Source: Gordonibacter sp. 28C (GTDB lineage: Bacteria > Actinomycetota > Coriobacteriia > Coriobacteriales > Eggerthellaceae). Taken from it: 64,000 nt of DNA. Shown here piece by piece: positions 16,362 to 25,449 of this stretch. Where the stretch lies: assembly GCF_003339845.1 (NCBI RefSeq), contig NZ_PPTR01000012.1, positions 50,904 through 114,903 of the forward strand, given 5' to 3'. The notes beneath the pieces were generated by a model. It saw only the letters and a program-made list of their open reading frames with translations. It was not told the origin of the DNA and made no database searches. The position numbers and the translations under genes were made by a program. Every line of letters begins with the position of its first letter. Position 1 is the first letter of the stretch.

Positions 16362-17732
16362 CTACCCCGCTATTATGCTACCTTTCCCCACCGCCGGTGC
16401 CGTCCCCGCCGACATCTGCAGAGAAGCATCTTCAACCAGCGTGGCGCACGCCACGAGGTCCTCGCTTGCCTTGAGGCGCAAGGCCCCCTCGCGCGCCAGG
16501 TAAAGATAGCCGCCGCTTTCAACCTCTTCGCGCATCCGAGCGCCCTGGCCCTGCGCCGAAGATGAGAAGAACGCATCGATATCGGCGTCGGTTACTTCAA
16601 GGCCGCGGTGCCTGGCCCACGCGTCGAGCGCGGCCCCCTGGCGCAGCTGCGCGCGTGCCTGCATGAGCACCATCATACGGTACTCTTCCTCGCTCGAGCC
16701 TTGCGCGCTCAGAAGCTCGCCTACCGTCGTGCGCTCGGCGCGCGCCTGCTCGTACAGCGAGTCTATCATCTGATCAGCCACGGCATCGTAGGCCGCATCG
16801 GCAACGTAGCCCTCGATGCGCTTGGCGAGCTCGCCCGCCGCCATGAAGTTGCGGTAATGGCGCATCTGCTCCGCCTTTTGCCGCTCGAGCTCCCTGCGGG
16901 ACCGCTCCCGCAGGTCGGCCACGCTGTTGGCGCCGGGAATGTTTTGGGAAACGAAGTCGTCGGTCAGCGTGCAGGCTACTTCGCGCATGATAGCCTCAAC
17001 TTTCACCTCCGCGCAGATGGAGGGACCCGAGAGCGTCCCGTCGAGCTCCTCGCGCGTCGGCAGCAGGAAATCGACGTGCACCATGCTGCCCACCGGGACA
17101 TTGGCAAGCGCCTCGTCAAAGCCTTCCGGCATCTGCCCCGAACCTGCCCGGTACAAACGGTTGGTGAAGCACAGCTGCTCGAAGCGCTCGCCATCTTTCA
17201 GGCAGTCCATCGATATCTGCACCACATCGCCCTCGGCAACCTGGGTGCGGCCCTCGTCGCGCTCGACGCTGGTGTAAGACTGCGCGACCTCTTCCATCCG
17301 CGCATCGATTTCGGCCTCGCTCACCGAAATGGGCGGAACCGCCAGCTCAAGGGGCTCATAGGAGGAAAGCGTCACGGCACCGAGACGCGTCCACGTTGCC
17401 TCGAACACCAAATCCCCCTCGTCGTCCAGGCTGCGCTCGGCATCGAAGACCGGCGCGCCCACCACCGAGTAGTCTTCGCTTTCTGACGACAAGGCGAACG
17501 GCGCGACGAAGCTCTTCATGGTTTGCGCCACCATCGCCGCCGCCTCAGATTCGCCGAGCGCGCTATCGAGCAGTTCGCGCGCCGTCTCGTCGCCACCCAG
17601 ATCGATGCCGTTTCGCTGGGCCACTACCAAGCAGGCGCCGCGCTCGAGCGATTCAAGCTCGCTTGCAGCCACGCGCACCGTCAGCGTTACCGCCTCGTCT
17701 TCAACGCGCCTGTCTTCAACCCGGATCTCCAT
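16362..17732 (-). CDS. Trigger-factor-like chaperone lacking the ribosome-docking signature
   Basis: A 456-residue protein with trigger factor architecture: an N-terminal domain (~1-120), an FKBP-like PPIase region (EGDVVQISMDCLKDGERF ... GFDEALANVPVGSMVHVDF, ~165-240) and a helical C-terminal arm domain (~255-410). The GFRxGKxP loop that docks trigger factor on ribosomal protein L23 is not found. The start at 17732 has AAGGAGGAT eight bases upstream; upstream in-frame starts are rejected. Because it sits with a molybdoenzyme, its regulator and a MoxR/VWA pair, a dedicated folding or cofactor-loading role is plausible, not demonstrated. Confidence 0.75.
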   Translation of the reverse strand: MEIRVEDRRVEDEAVTLTVRVAASELESLERGACLVVAQRNGIDLGGDETARELLDSALGESEAAAMVAQTMKSFVAPFALSSESEDYSVVGAPVFDAERSLDDEGDLVFEATWTRLGAVTLSSYEPLELAVPPISVSEAEIDARMEEVAQSYTSVERDEGRTQVAEGDVVQISMDCLKDGERFEQLCFTNRLYRAGSGQMPEGFDEALANVPVGSMVHVDFLLPTREELDGTLSGPSICAEVKVEAIMREVACTLTDDFVSQNIPGANSVADLRERSRRELERQKAEQMRHYRNFMAAGELAKRIEGYVADAAYDAVADQMIDSLYEQARAERTTVGELLSAQGSSEEEYRMMVLMQARAQLRQGAALDAWARHRGLEVTDADIDAFFSSSAQGQGARMREEVESGGYLYLAREGALRLKASEDLVACATLVEDASLQMSAGTAPAVGKGSIIAG

Positions 17733-17810
17733 GCTTCCATCCTCCTTGTGCGCCGTCATGTCGTCACCGCCAACCATCCCCGCAGTGCGTTCTCGATGAT
17801 AGTGAGCCCC

Positions 17811-18015
17811 TCTCACCCCTCCGTACAGCTACTGCCCGGGTGGTTTACCAGGGTGAGAGATAGGGTGAGAAACGTCGTTTGCTCGTGGTCCTCCTTTTCG
17901 CATCGTTTGCGGTAAGGCCGCTTAGCCTGATCATGGCCTTCCCGCCCCGCGTTTCACCCCGCCATTTCACCCTTCCGAGCGCATGAAGTCGCCCCGGGCG
18001 GGCGCTAGGGTGAAA
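17811..18015. promoter_or_regulatory. Divergent control region with six GGGTGARA boxes
   Basis: This 318-bp gap between the trigger-factor-like gene and the MoxR gene holds TCTCACCC (17811-17818), GGGTGAGA at 17851 and 17863 (12 bp apart), TTTCACCC at 17952 and 17965 (13 bp apart) and GGGTGAAA at 18008. The two tandem pairs point in opposite directions, which suits control of divergent promoters. The boxes match those at 13492-13523, suggesting a shared regulator. Confidence 0.6.
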
Positions 18016-18050
18016 GCAACAGCCATGCCGATCAGGAAACGAGGGAGATC

Positions 18051-19475
18051 ATGCGGTTTGAAAACCTCGCCACGTACTATATTCCCGCCTTGCAGTCATA
18101 CGGAATCACCGTCCCCCAAGACGGAGAAGGGCGCTTCACGCTTTTCGAAGAAGACGGAACCATCGTGCCCGAAGTGCGCAAGCAGATAATCCCGCTCGGC
18201 GAAGAGGGCCTGATTCCCCAAAAGCTCATGCAGGATGCGGTTATGCAATACCTCGACTACCAGCAGCAGGAAGACGACATCATGGCCATCTACGCGCTCG
18301 CGGAGCTCCACGAGCGCCAGCTCGGTGCGCATCTGGCTTTGTGGCAGACGATGGTCGACGCCGCCAAGGCCGGCCGCGCCTTCACCGACGTCGAGTTGGC
18401 CTGCTATGAAAAGGGCATCTCCAACGCGCGCAAAAACCTGAAAGCCGCGCGAGGCAACGCGCGAGCCGACATAGCCGAGCGCGCCCAAGCGCTTCATGAC
18501 CGCGAGACGATACGGCGCTACGGCCTGCTGTTCGACCGCGAGATGATTCAGGACATCGACATGTTGGTCGGCAACGCCCTCTCGGCGCGTCCCACCCTTC
18601 TCGTGGGCGACAAGGGCATCGCGAAAACCCAGATGGCGAAGTTCGTCATGCGCCTGTACGGCACCGAGCCGCTTATCGTCTCGGTCAAGGGCGACATGAT
18701 GAGCGACGAGCTGGTGGGAAAGATGGTTCACGATGCCGCTCGGAATACGTTCGTGTTCGAGGAAGGCCCCCTTCCCCGCGCCATGCGCGCTGGCGTTCCG
18801 CTGCTGCTCGACGAAATCAACTTCGGCGATCAGGCGATCATCGCGCGCTTGCAAGACGTTCTGCTCAAGCGCCCCGGCGAATCGGTGTTCTTGCAGGAAG
18901 AGGGTATCGACCTGGTGGTGCGGCCAGGGTTCACCGTGTTCGCCACCGCTAACGAAGCATCGGCGCGTTACAGGCACCGCGAGGTCCTCGACCCCGCCAT
19001 CCGCGACCGTTTCGAAATCATCGAGCGAACCTACCCCGATCTCGACAACGATCCCCTGCGCCATCCCAGCCCCTCCCTGATGCGGCTCGCCCTCTGCGAG
19101 GCGGTTGACGCCGACGGTGTTTTCAGCCGCCACCTCGACCGCGACCTGTTGGAAGCCTTGGTGCATCTCGCCACCTTGACCGAGCACCTCTACGCCGTGC
19201 CGGCAAAAGACGCGGCCATCTCGTTCGAGAACGACCAGCCAGCCAGCATCGTGCGCGAGGATACCGCCCCTTTGCTGACCGACTGCATCACGCCGCGCGC
19301 CCTCAACCGCGCCGTCCAAGACAGCGCGGGAGGAAACCTACCCGGACGCCACCTCGACCTCTACCTCATCGACAAGCTGTTGCGCACCCTTGACCAGGCA
19401 GGGTCAAGCCACAACGCCGACATTGCGCGACAAGCCGCCTTGCTGGTGGGCATCGACCTCGGTCCGGTTGGCTAA
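18051..19475 (+). CDS. MoxR-family AAA+ ATPase
   Basis: A 474-residue protein. The first ~150 residues are a helical extension. The AAA+ core has Walker A GDKGIAKTQ (~186-194), Walker B LLLDEINF (~259-266), then the FATANE and DRFEI motifs of MoxR ATPases. The start has GAGGGAGATC before the ATG. It is followed after 3 bp by a VWA protein. MoxR/VWA pairs act as metal-site or complex-assembly chaperones, e.g. CoxD/CoxE for molybdenum CO dehydrogenase and RavA/ViaA. Proximity to a molybdoenzyme suggests a maturation role here; this is inference. Confidence 0.88.
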   Translation: MRFENLATYYIPALQSYGITVPQDGEGRFTLFEEDGTIVPEVRKQIIPLGEEGLIPQKLMQDAVMQYLDYQQQEDDIMAIYALAELHERQLGAHLALWQTMVDAAKAGRAFTDVELACYEKGISNARKNLKAARGNARADIAERAQALHDRETIRRYGLLFDREMIQDIDMLVGNALSARPTLLVGDKGIAKTQMAKFVMRLYGTEPLIVSVKGDMMSDELVGKMVHDAARNTFVFEEGPLPRAMRAGVPLLLDEINFGDQAIIARLQDVLLKRPGESVFLQEEGIDLVVRPGFTVFATANEASARYRHREVLDPAIRDRFEIIERTYPDLDNDPLRHPSPSLMRLALCEAVDADGVFSRHLDRDLLEALVHLATLTEHLYAVPAKDAAISFENDQPASIVREDTAPLLTDCITPRALNRAVQDSAGGNLPGRHLDLYLIDKLLRTLDQAGSSHNADIARQAALLVGIDLGPVG

Positions 19476-19478
19476 GCC

Positions 19479-21266
19479 ATGATCGCTCGCATCGAGCAGG
19501 TGAAACGCACAGTAGAGCGCGTAGCGGCCATCAGCGGGCTCCGCACCGCCACGGTCTGCGTGGGCGCCGAGGTCAGAACCGGATGCCGGCTTACTCGCAG
19601 CGGTATCGATCTGCTGGCGAACCACGAGCTCAACGAGGACATCGCCGCGCGCGAGCGCTATGGCGTGCGCGGCACCATCACCCTCGACGAAGTCGACACC
19701 ATGGTTGCCTGCTTCGTGGCTACCCGCGCGCAGGACTTCCTGCTGGACGACTGGTGCCAGCGCTTCGACTACCGGAACGGCCTGTCGTCCCCTGCGCAAC
19801 GCTACCTGCAAACGTGCATCGACGACATGGCGGCGTATGCGCGCATGATCGGCCGCATTCCCTTTGCCAAGAAGCACTTCGAAGCGTACCTCTCGCGCAT
19901 GGCGGCCCACGTGATGGCGAGCGCGCCCTTGCATATCCAGCTTATGCGCGCCCTGCGCCTCTATCTTTTCGAAAACCGGCCCAACGTGGTCGTTTCGCCG
20001 CTCGTCGTCGAATGCCTGGGCACCACCGCCGCTATGAACCCGTGCCTTGCCGCGCTCGAGCGCCTCTTGTTCGACGAGAGCCTATCCTACCGTGCCCGCC
20101 ACACCCAGGCGGCGAGCCTGATAACGCCGCTGCTCGCACGCATGATCAAGTTGGATGAGGAGGCATTGAGCTTTTACGACCTGATGCACCTCTACGACAA
20201 CGAGCAATCCTACGGTGCCTCCGAAGATGCCGCCAACGACGAAAACGCGCTGCGCCAAGAGGCCGAGACGAACGCGCGCGCCCAGGCGTCGCTCGCTACC
20301 GTGAACGAAGGCACTATCGACCAGCTGATCGCCGACAACAACGAAACACCCGTTGAAGCAGGCAAAACGCCCAGTCTCAACCTGCCCAGCATGTCCGCCG
20401 AGCCCAAAGCCATGGCATTTCATGGCGACGGCCGAGCATCCTACGAGCACACGGCGCAGCGATGGCGCGACACCATCGAGCGCATTGCCGACGTCCTGGT
20501 GCGCATAGCGACGCCGCAGGAGCAGTTGAGCGTTTTTCGCTACCGCGCTCGGCTTGCCCGAAGCGGCACCCGCATGCATCCCAGCATGCTCATGCAAGCT
20601 CACCTCCAGCTCCAATCCGGTTGCGAGAATGCGATTTGGCAGAAACGGCAGCGGCGCAGTCGCCTGCAGAACCTGCAGTTTCACGGCATGGACCTATACG
20701 TGCTGCTTGACGTGAGCATCTCCATGACGGGGGAAAATGCCAGTAGCGCCGGCGCTATGGCGGTTTGTCTTATCGAGGGCATCGATCGGGCAATACAGCT
20801 TGCCTCGCGCGATCAACGACAAGGGTCGGTGGATATACGCACCCAACTGCTTGCCTTCGGCGAAGGCTGGGCCGAGCTGACGCCCCTGGAACTCACCCAT
20901 GCTTACGAGCGCAGGCGCTATGCCTTCAACCAGGTCAACAACCCTACCAGCGAGCAAACCTTGGTCACCGCCGCGCTCAGGCAGGTGCAGATCCGCGCCG
21001 TTGCCGAACCGACTCGCGACGTCGTATGCCTGGTGGTGAGCGACGGCCTGTTTGCCGACGGCTTGCAGGCTAGAAAATGCGCTATGGGTCTGCCGTCGAA
21101 CGTCTACCTCACGCACATCAACATCGGCGAATTCAACGGACTGCCCCTGACGAGCAATTTCGAAACGATCAAGGACCCGGCCCTGCTCCCAGAAAAGCTG
21201 CACCTCGTCTTGGCTCGACAGCTCGATCGACGCGCCGACTCCCCCGGTACGGCGCGGCGCGCCTAA
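19479..21266 (+). CDS. VWA-domain protein, partner of the MoxR ATPase
   Basis: A 595-residue protein with a largely helical N-terminal half and an acidic Asn/Glu-rich middle (~240-305). A C-terminal VWA (CoxE-like) domain begins GMDLYVLLDVSISM, where DxSxS is the MIDAS motif (~residue 410), followed by a conserved Thr-containing segment and VCLVVSDGL. VWA MIDAS domains bind a divalent metal and a client protein. The ATG starts 3 bp after the MoxR stop, so the two are translationally coupled. The C-terminal end is basic and unstructured. Confidence 0.85.
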   Translation: MIARIEQVKRTVERVAAISGLRTATVCVGAEVRTGCRLTRSGIDLLANHELNEDIAARERYGVRGTITLDEVDTMVACFVATRAQDFLLDDWCQRFDYRNGLSSPAQRYLQTCIDDMAAYARMIGRIPFAKKHFEAYLSRMAAHVMASAPLHIQLMRALRLYLFENRPNVVVSPLVVECLGTTAAMNPCLAALERLLFDESLSYRARHTQAASLITPLLARMIKLDEEALSFYDLMHLYDNEQSYGASEDAANDENALRQEAETNARAQASLATVNEGTIDQLIADNNETPVEAGKTPSLNLPSMSAEPKAMAFHGDGRASYEHTAQRWRDTIERIADVLVRIATPQEQLSVFRYRARLARSGTRMHPSMLMQAHLQLQSGCENAIWQKRQRRSRLQNLQFHGMDLYVLLDVSISMTGENASSAGAMAVCLIEGIDRAIQLASRDQRQGSVDIRTQLLAFGEGWAELTPLELTHAYERRRYAFNQVNNPTSEQTLVTAALRQVQIRAVAEPTRDVVCLVVSDGLFADGLQARKCAMGLPSNVYLTHINIGEFNGLPLTSNFETIKDPALLPEKLHLVLARQLDRRADSPGTARRA

Positions 21267-21489
21267 CCGCACGCCGGCCGAACGCCTCCAAGCAACCGCG
21301 ACCGCATCAAATGCCCCGGCTCGCCGTTTATCAGCGAACGAGCGTTGGGCAAGGGCCCCTCCCTTGCTCTCGACCGGGACCGCCCCGCAGGCTGCGGCAA
21401 GGACGGAGCGCTCGCCCTGCAAGGCCACTCCGTGGAGTGCTTGCAGACCGGGACTTTCGATACGGCCCCGGTCCGCGATTCCGAGGGGG

Positions 21490-23451
21490 TTACGCCACCT
21501 GCGTCTTCGGGGCCAGCTGCTCGGCCGACTCGCCGAAGAACACCTCGTACCAGCACAGGAAGCAGTAGATGTTCCAGATGCGCATCATCTTGAGCTTGCC
21601 GCGGCCCTCCACGGTGCTGAAGTCGGCCGACTTGTGGTCGTCGAGCATCTGCACGAGGTAGTCCACGTTGAAGAACTCGTGCGCGGCCTCGCTCGTGAAC
21701 GCCTCCTTGATGCGGTCGTAGTACAGATCGGTCTGCAGCCACACCGTGAGCGGCGTGATGAACGGCTGCTTCGGCATGTTCGCCACCTTCTTCTGGAAGC
21801 CCAGCTTGCTGGCGGCCACGCGCAGCGCGTACTTCGCGTGCTCGTCGTCCACGCGGCAGGCGGTGGGCAGCTGCAGCGCCACGTCGAGCACCTTCTTGTC
21901 CAAGAACGGCACGCGCAGCTCGAGCGACTGCGACATGGACATCTTGTCGGCCTTCAGGCAGATGTCGAAGGGCATGTAGCTGACCATGTCCACGTACTGC
22001 GTCTGCGTGATGATGTCGATGTCCTGCTTGGCGGCCTCGTCGAAGTGCGGCTTGCACCACTCCCACGGCTTGCAGGGGCCCGCGTAGTCGCGCAGCACGT
22101 TGGGGATCTCGTCCCACATGTAGTTCATGCTCGCGCGCTGGTAGCTCTTCTCCGGACCACCCGAGCCGCGCATGGCGAAGCGGCGCCCGTGGAACGGCGG
22201 CAGCTTCTCGGCGATGGCGCCCGCGGCGGCGCGCAGGGGACGCGGAATCTTGAAGTACTTCCCGAACTCGAACTGGTCGTGGTAGATCCAGTAGCCGCCG
22301 AACAGCTCGTCGGCGCCCTCGCCCGACTGCACCACCTTCACCTGCTCGCGCGCAAGGCGGCTCACGAAGAACAGCGGGATGGCGCTCGGCGCGCCCAGCG
22401 GCTCGTCCATGTGGTACTGCTCGGTGGGCACGATGTCAAGGAACTCCTTCGCATCCACCTGCACCTGGTAGTTCGGCAGCTTCGCCCACTTCGCGAACTC
22501 GGTGGCGTCGTCCAGCTCGTTCAGCTTGATCTCGAAGTCCGACTGCGCGGCGATCTGGGCCAGCTTGTCCTCGCAACCGATGTCGTAGCCCACCGAGAAC
22601 GTCTTGATGTCGGGCGCGTGCTGCCCCATGCAGTACGCGGCCAGCGAGCTGTCGATGCCGCCCGACAGGAAGCTGCCGATCTCCACGTCGGCTATCTCGT
22701 GCGCCGCCACGGACTCGTCGAACACGCGGTTGATCTCGTCGGCCCACTCGTCGAGCGACTTCGACTCGTCGATCTTGTACGTGATGCGGTAATAGCACTC
22801 GGTGCGCAGCTCGCCGTTCTCGAACACCATGAAGTGGCCGGGCAGCAGCTTGTGCACGTCCTTGAACATGGTCTGCGAGTCGTTCATGTACTCGAAGCAC
22901 AGGTACTGCGGCAGCATCTCGCGATTGAGCTGCTTCTTGAACGCCGGATGCGCCAGAAACGCCTTGATCTCGCTGCCGTAGATCAGGCGGTCGCCGTCGT
23001 GCTGGTAGTAGAGGGGCTTGATGCCGAACAGGTCGCGCGCGCACACGAGGCGCTTCTCCGGCGCGTCCCAGATGGCGATGGCGAACATGCCGCGCAGCTT
23101 CTCGAACACGTCGGTGCCCCAGGCCTCGTAGCCGTGCACGACGGTCTCGGTGTCGCCGTTCGTGACGAACTCGTAGCCCAGCGCCTCCAGCTCGGCGCGC
23201 AGCTCTTGGAAGTTGTAGATCTCGCCGTTGAACGTGACGGTGACGGTGCCGTCGGCGTTCTGCATGGGCTGGCGCGAGCCCTCGAGGTCGATGATGCTCA
23301 GACGGCGGAAGCCCATGGCTATGCCGTCGTCAACGAAGAAGCCCTCGTCGTCGGGCCCGCGATGGGCGATGCGGTCGGCCATGTCCTTGACGATGGCCCT
23401 GTTGGCGTCGGCATTGTAATCAACGGTGGTGAATCCCACGAATCCGCACAT
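21490..23451 (-). CDS. asnB: Glutamine-hydrolysing asparagine synthetase family amidotransferase
   Basis: A 653-residue protein. Cys2 of MCGFVGF is the Ntn glutaminase nucleophile, followed by RIAHRGPDDEG. The synthetase domain has the PP-loop SGGIDSSLAAY (~residue 270). The ATG at 23451 is required to expose Cys2 and has AGGAGGAG upstream. It amidates a carboxylate with glutamine and ATP. Free asparagine is the default product. However, it is divergent from an ATP-grasp ligase resembling Enterococcus Asl(fm), and the AsnH subgroup amidates D-Asp on peptidoglycan precursors, so a cell-wall role is possible. Confidence 0.9.
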   Translation of the reverse strand: MCGFVGFTTVDYNADANRAIVKDMADRIAHRGPDDEGFFVDDGIAMGFRRLSIIDLEGSRQPMQNADGTVTVTFNGEIYNFQELRAELEALGYEFVTNGDTETVVHGYEAWGTDVFEKLRGMFAIAIWDAPEKRLVCARDLFGIKPLYYQHDGDRLIYGSEIKAFLAHPAFKKQLNREMLPQYLCFEYMNDSQTMFKDVHKLLPGHFMVFENGELRTECYYRITYKIDESKSLDEWADEINRVFDESVAAHEIADVEIGSFLSGGIDSSLAAYCMGQHAPDIKTFSVGYDIGCEDKLAQIAAQSDFEIKLNELDDATEFAKWAKLPNYQVQVDAKEFLDIVPTEQYHMDEPLGAPSAIPLFFVSRLAREQVKVVQSGEGADELFGGYWIYHDQFEFGKYFKIPRPLRAAAGAIAEKLPPFHGRRFAMRGSGGPEKSYQRASMNYMWDEIPNVLRDYAGPCKPWEWCKPHFDEAAKQDIDIITQTQYVDMVSYMPFDICLKADKMSMSQSLELRVPFLDKKVLDVALQLPTACRVDDEHAKYALRVAASKLGFQKKVANMPKQPFITPLTVWLQTDLYYDRIKEAFTSEAAHEFFNVDYLVQMLDDHKSADFSTVEGRGKLKMMRIWNIYCFLCWYEVFFGESAEQLAPKTQVA

Positions 23452-23717
23452 GCGATTGGCTCCTCCTGCGTGCGTGCCCGCGCGAGCCGCGCGGCACCTG
23501 CGTCCATATCCCTCGGTATGATACGCCACGCATCCCCGTTTCCCAAGATTCGCAAAGGAAAACCGCAGGCTGCCACAGCCGAACTACACAATCGTGCCCT
23601 TCCGCTCTTTCCACTTCCCGCTTCCCGCCTGTCACGCTCTTCCCGCCCTTCTCTCCCTTCCGCCGCGTCGGCACGGCCCGCCAGGTTGTTCAAAGCGGAA
23701 AATCTTCCCCAGCTACC

Positions 23718-23870
23718 TGTTTCTGCTGAAAAAACACGTTTATGCATGATCCATTTCGAGGATAATTGAAAGCGCACCTCTCTCATCTGGCTTTTTATTT
23801 AATGATATATATACTTATATATAAAATGAACCAAGAAATCGTTCACAAACGTTATTTTTTAGCAGAAACA
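23718..23870. repeat. 153-bp AT-rich element with imperfect inverted ends
   Basis: The 672-bp gap between asnB and the ATP-grasp gene contains TGTTTCTGCT at 23718-23727 and its complement AGCAGAAACA at 23861-23870. Similarity continues inwards for ~30 bp (A-run, then ACGTTT, then TG). The interior is very AT-rich (repeated TATA around 23803-23826), unlike the surrounding DNA. Either a MITE-like insertion or two facing operators for the divergent genes. The rest of the gap (23871-24123) holds no gene I can support. Confidence 0.5.
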
Positions 23871-24123
23871 GCCTTTAGGGAAGAAATTATGCGTGGAGAA
23901 CCGCATCGCCGACCGCGTGGGGCACGGTAGACGATGCGCGCGAGACGACCAGACGGTGCGCGCGAAAACCTCACGGCGTACGGGCGACGCGGTAGGAACG
24001 AACGCACCAGCGAACGCGCACCCTTAACGCATATGCGAAGATTTCCATCTTGCCGCATGTCAAAAGCGCACTGTGAGATAATGGGCGCTTGCGAATCCAG
24101 GCACCAACCGAAGGAGCACGACC

Positions 24124-25419
24124 ATGAACGCAGCGCCCGCTGCCGCACCCCGCATCGAGAGCCCCGCCGACGCCCGCGACCTGCTGCAGCCCGTCGTGGT
24201 GGGCGGCGACATCCTGGCGTACAGCTACGTGCGCGAGTTCCACCGCGCCTACGGCATCGAGCGCACCATCGTGCTGGCCACGCAGGACATCAAGATGCTC
24301 TCGGCCAGCCGCTTCACCGACTACCGTTTGGAGCCGCGCATCCACGAGCCGGAGGGCCTCTACGATGCGCTCGAGCGCGTGGCGGGAGAGCTGCACGCCA
24401 CCGACCCCGAGCGCGTGCTGCTGGTGGTGGGCTGCGACGACTGCCACGCGCGCATGCTGTCGGCCGGGAAGGAGCGCCTGGAGGCGGTGGGCTACACGGT
24501 GCCCTACATCGACTTCCCCCTGCTCGACGACATCACGCAGAAGCGGCGCTTCTACGAGCTGTGCGACGAGCTGGACATCCCCTATCCGCGCACGTGGTAC
24601 TTCGACTGCGGCAACGGGCCCGACGAGCTGCCCGTGGACGAGCTGCCCTACCCGCTCATCGCGAAGCCGTCCAACTCGGCGCAGTTCCAAGACGCCACCA
24701 TCCCCCGCAAGCGCAAGATCTACGAAATCGAGTCGGCAGAAGAACTTGCGCAGGTGTGGCGTGACATCCGCGCTTCCGACTACGACAACGAGCTGGTGCT
24801 GCAGGACTTCATCCCCGGCGGCGACGATGCCATCCGCACGCTCACCACGTTCTCGGATGCGAACGGCGAGGTGCGCGTGGTGTCGGGCGGCGTGGTGTGC
24901 CTGCAGGACCACGACCCCACCGCGCTCGGCAACCCGCTGTGCATCCTGGGCGAGCGCGAGGAAGCCATCATCGAGAGCGCCAAGCGCTTTCTAGCGCGCA
25001 CGGGCTACCGCGGCTTCGCGAACTTCGACATCAAGTTCGACGAGCGCGACGGATCCTTCCGCTTCTTCGAGGTGAACACGCGCGCCGGCCGGAACACGTA
25101 CTACATGAGCTTGGGCGGCGTGAACTTCGTCACGCTCATCGTGGACGAATTCATGCGCGGCCGCTCCATCCCCTACCACGAAGCCTACGACGACTTCGCC
25201 TACTGCTGCGTGCCGCGCTACGTGCTCAGGCGCAGCATGGAGAACCGGGAGCGACTGGCCGAGGTGGAGGGCGCGCTGGCTTGCACGCGAGACCCTTATC
25301 CCCTGCACTACGAGGCCGATTCGTTCATGCACAACCTGTGGGCGTACATCATGTACGTGAACCAGATTCCCAAGTTCAAGCGCTTTTACTGGGACACCGA
25401 CGGCAAGCAGCTGAAGTAG
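24124..25419 (+). CDS. ATP-grasp carboxylate-amine ligase, D-aspartate-ligase-like
   Basis: A 431-residue protein. The N terminus PVVVGGDILAYSYVREFHRAYGI resembles the start of Enterococcus faecium D-aspartate ligase as I remember it. The ATP-grasp core includes PLIAKPSNSAQF (~178-189), LVLQDFIPGGDD and the metal-binding FFEVNTRAGRNTYY (~316-329). The start ATG has AAGGAG seven bases upstream. Such ligases join an amino acid to a carboxyl or amino group using ATP; Asl(fm) adds D-Asp to Lys of the peptidoglycan stem. The divergent amidotransferase fits a D-Asp/D-Asn cross-bridge pathway. Substrate assignment is inference. Confidence 0.75.
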   Translation: MNAAPAAAPRIESPADARDLLQPVVVGGDILAYSYVREFHRAYGIERTIVLATQDIKMLSASRFTDYRLEPRIHEPEGLYDALERVAGELHATDPERVLLVVGCDDCHARMLSAGKERLEAVGYTVPYIDFPLLDDITQKRRFYELCDELDIPYPRTWYFDCGNGPDELPVDELPYPLIAKPSNSAQFQDATIPRKRKIYEIESAEELAQVWRDIRASDYDNELVLQDFIPGGDDAIRTLTTFSDANGEVRVVSGGVVCLQDHDPTALGNPLCILGEREEAIIESAKRFLARTGYRGFANFDIKFDERDGSFRFFEVNTRAGRNTYYMSLGGVNFVTLIVDEFMRGRSIPYHEAYDDFAYCCVPRYVLRRSMENRERLAEVEGALACTRDPYPLHYEADSFMHNLWAYIMYVNQIPKFKRFYWDTDGKQLK

Positions 25420-25449
25420 CGCGGAATCCGCTCGGAAAGGAGAGACCGG

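Noticed and set aside
21364..23769. An ~800-codon open frame on the plus strand
   Set aside because: Antisense to the asparagine synthetase gene, with low-complexity Leu/Val/His composition.
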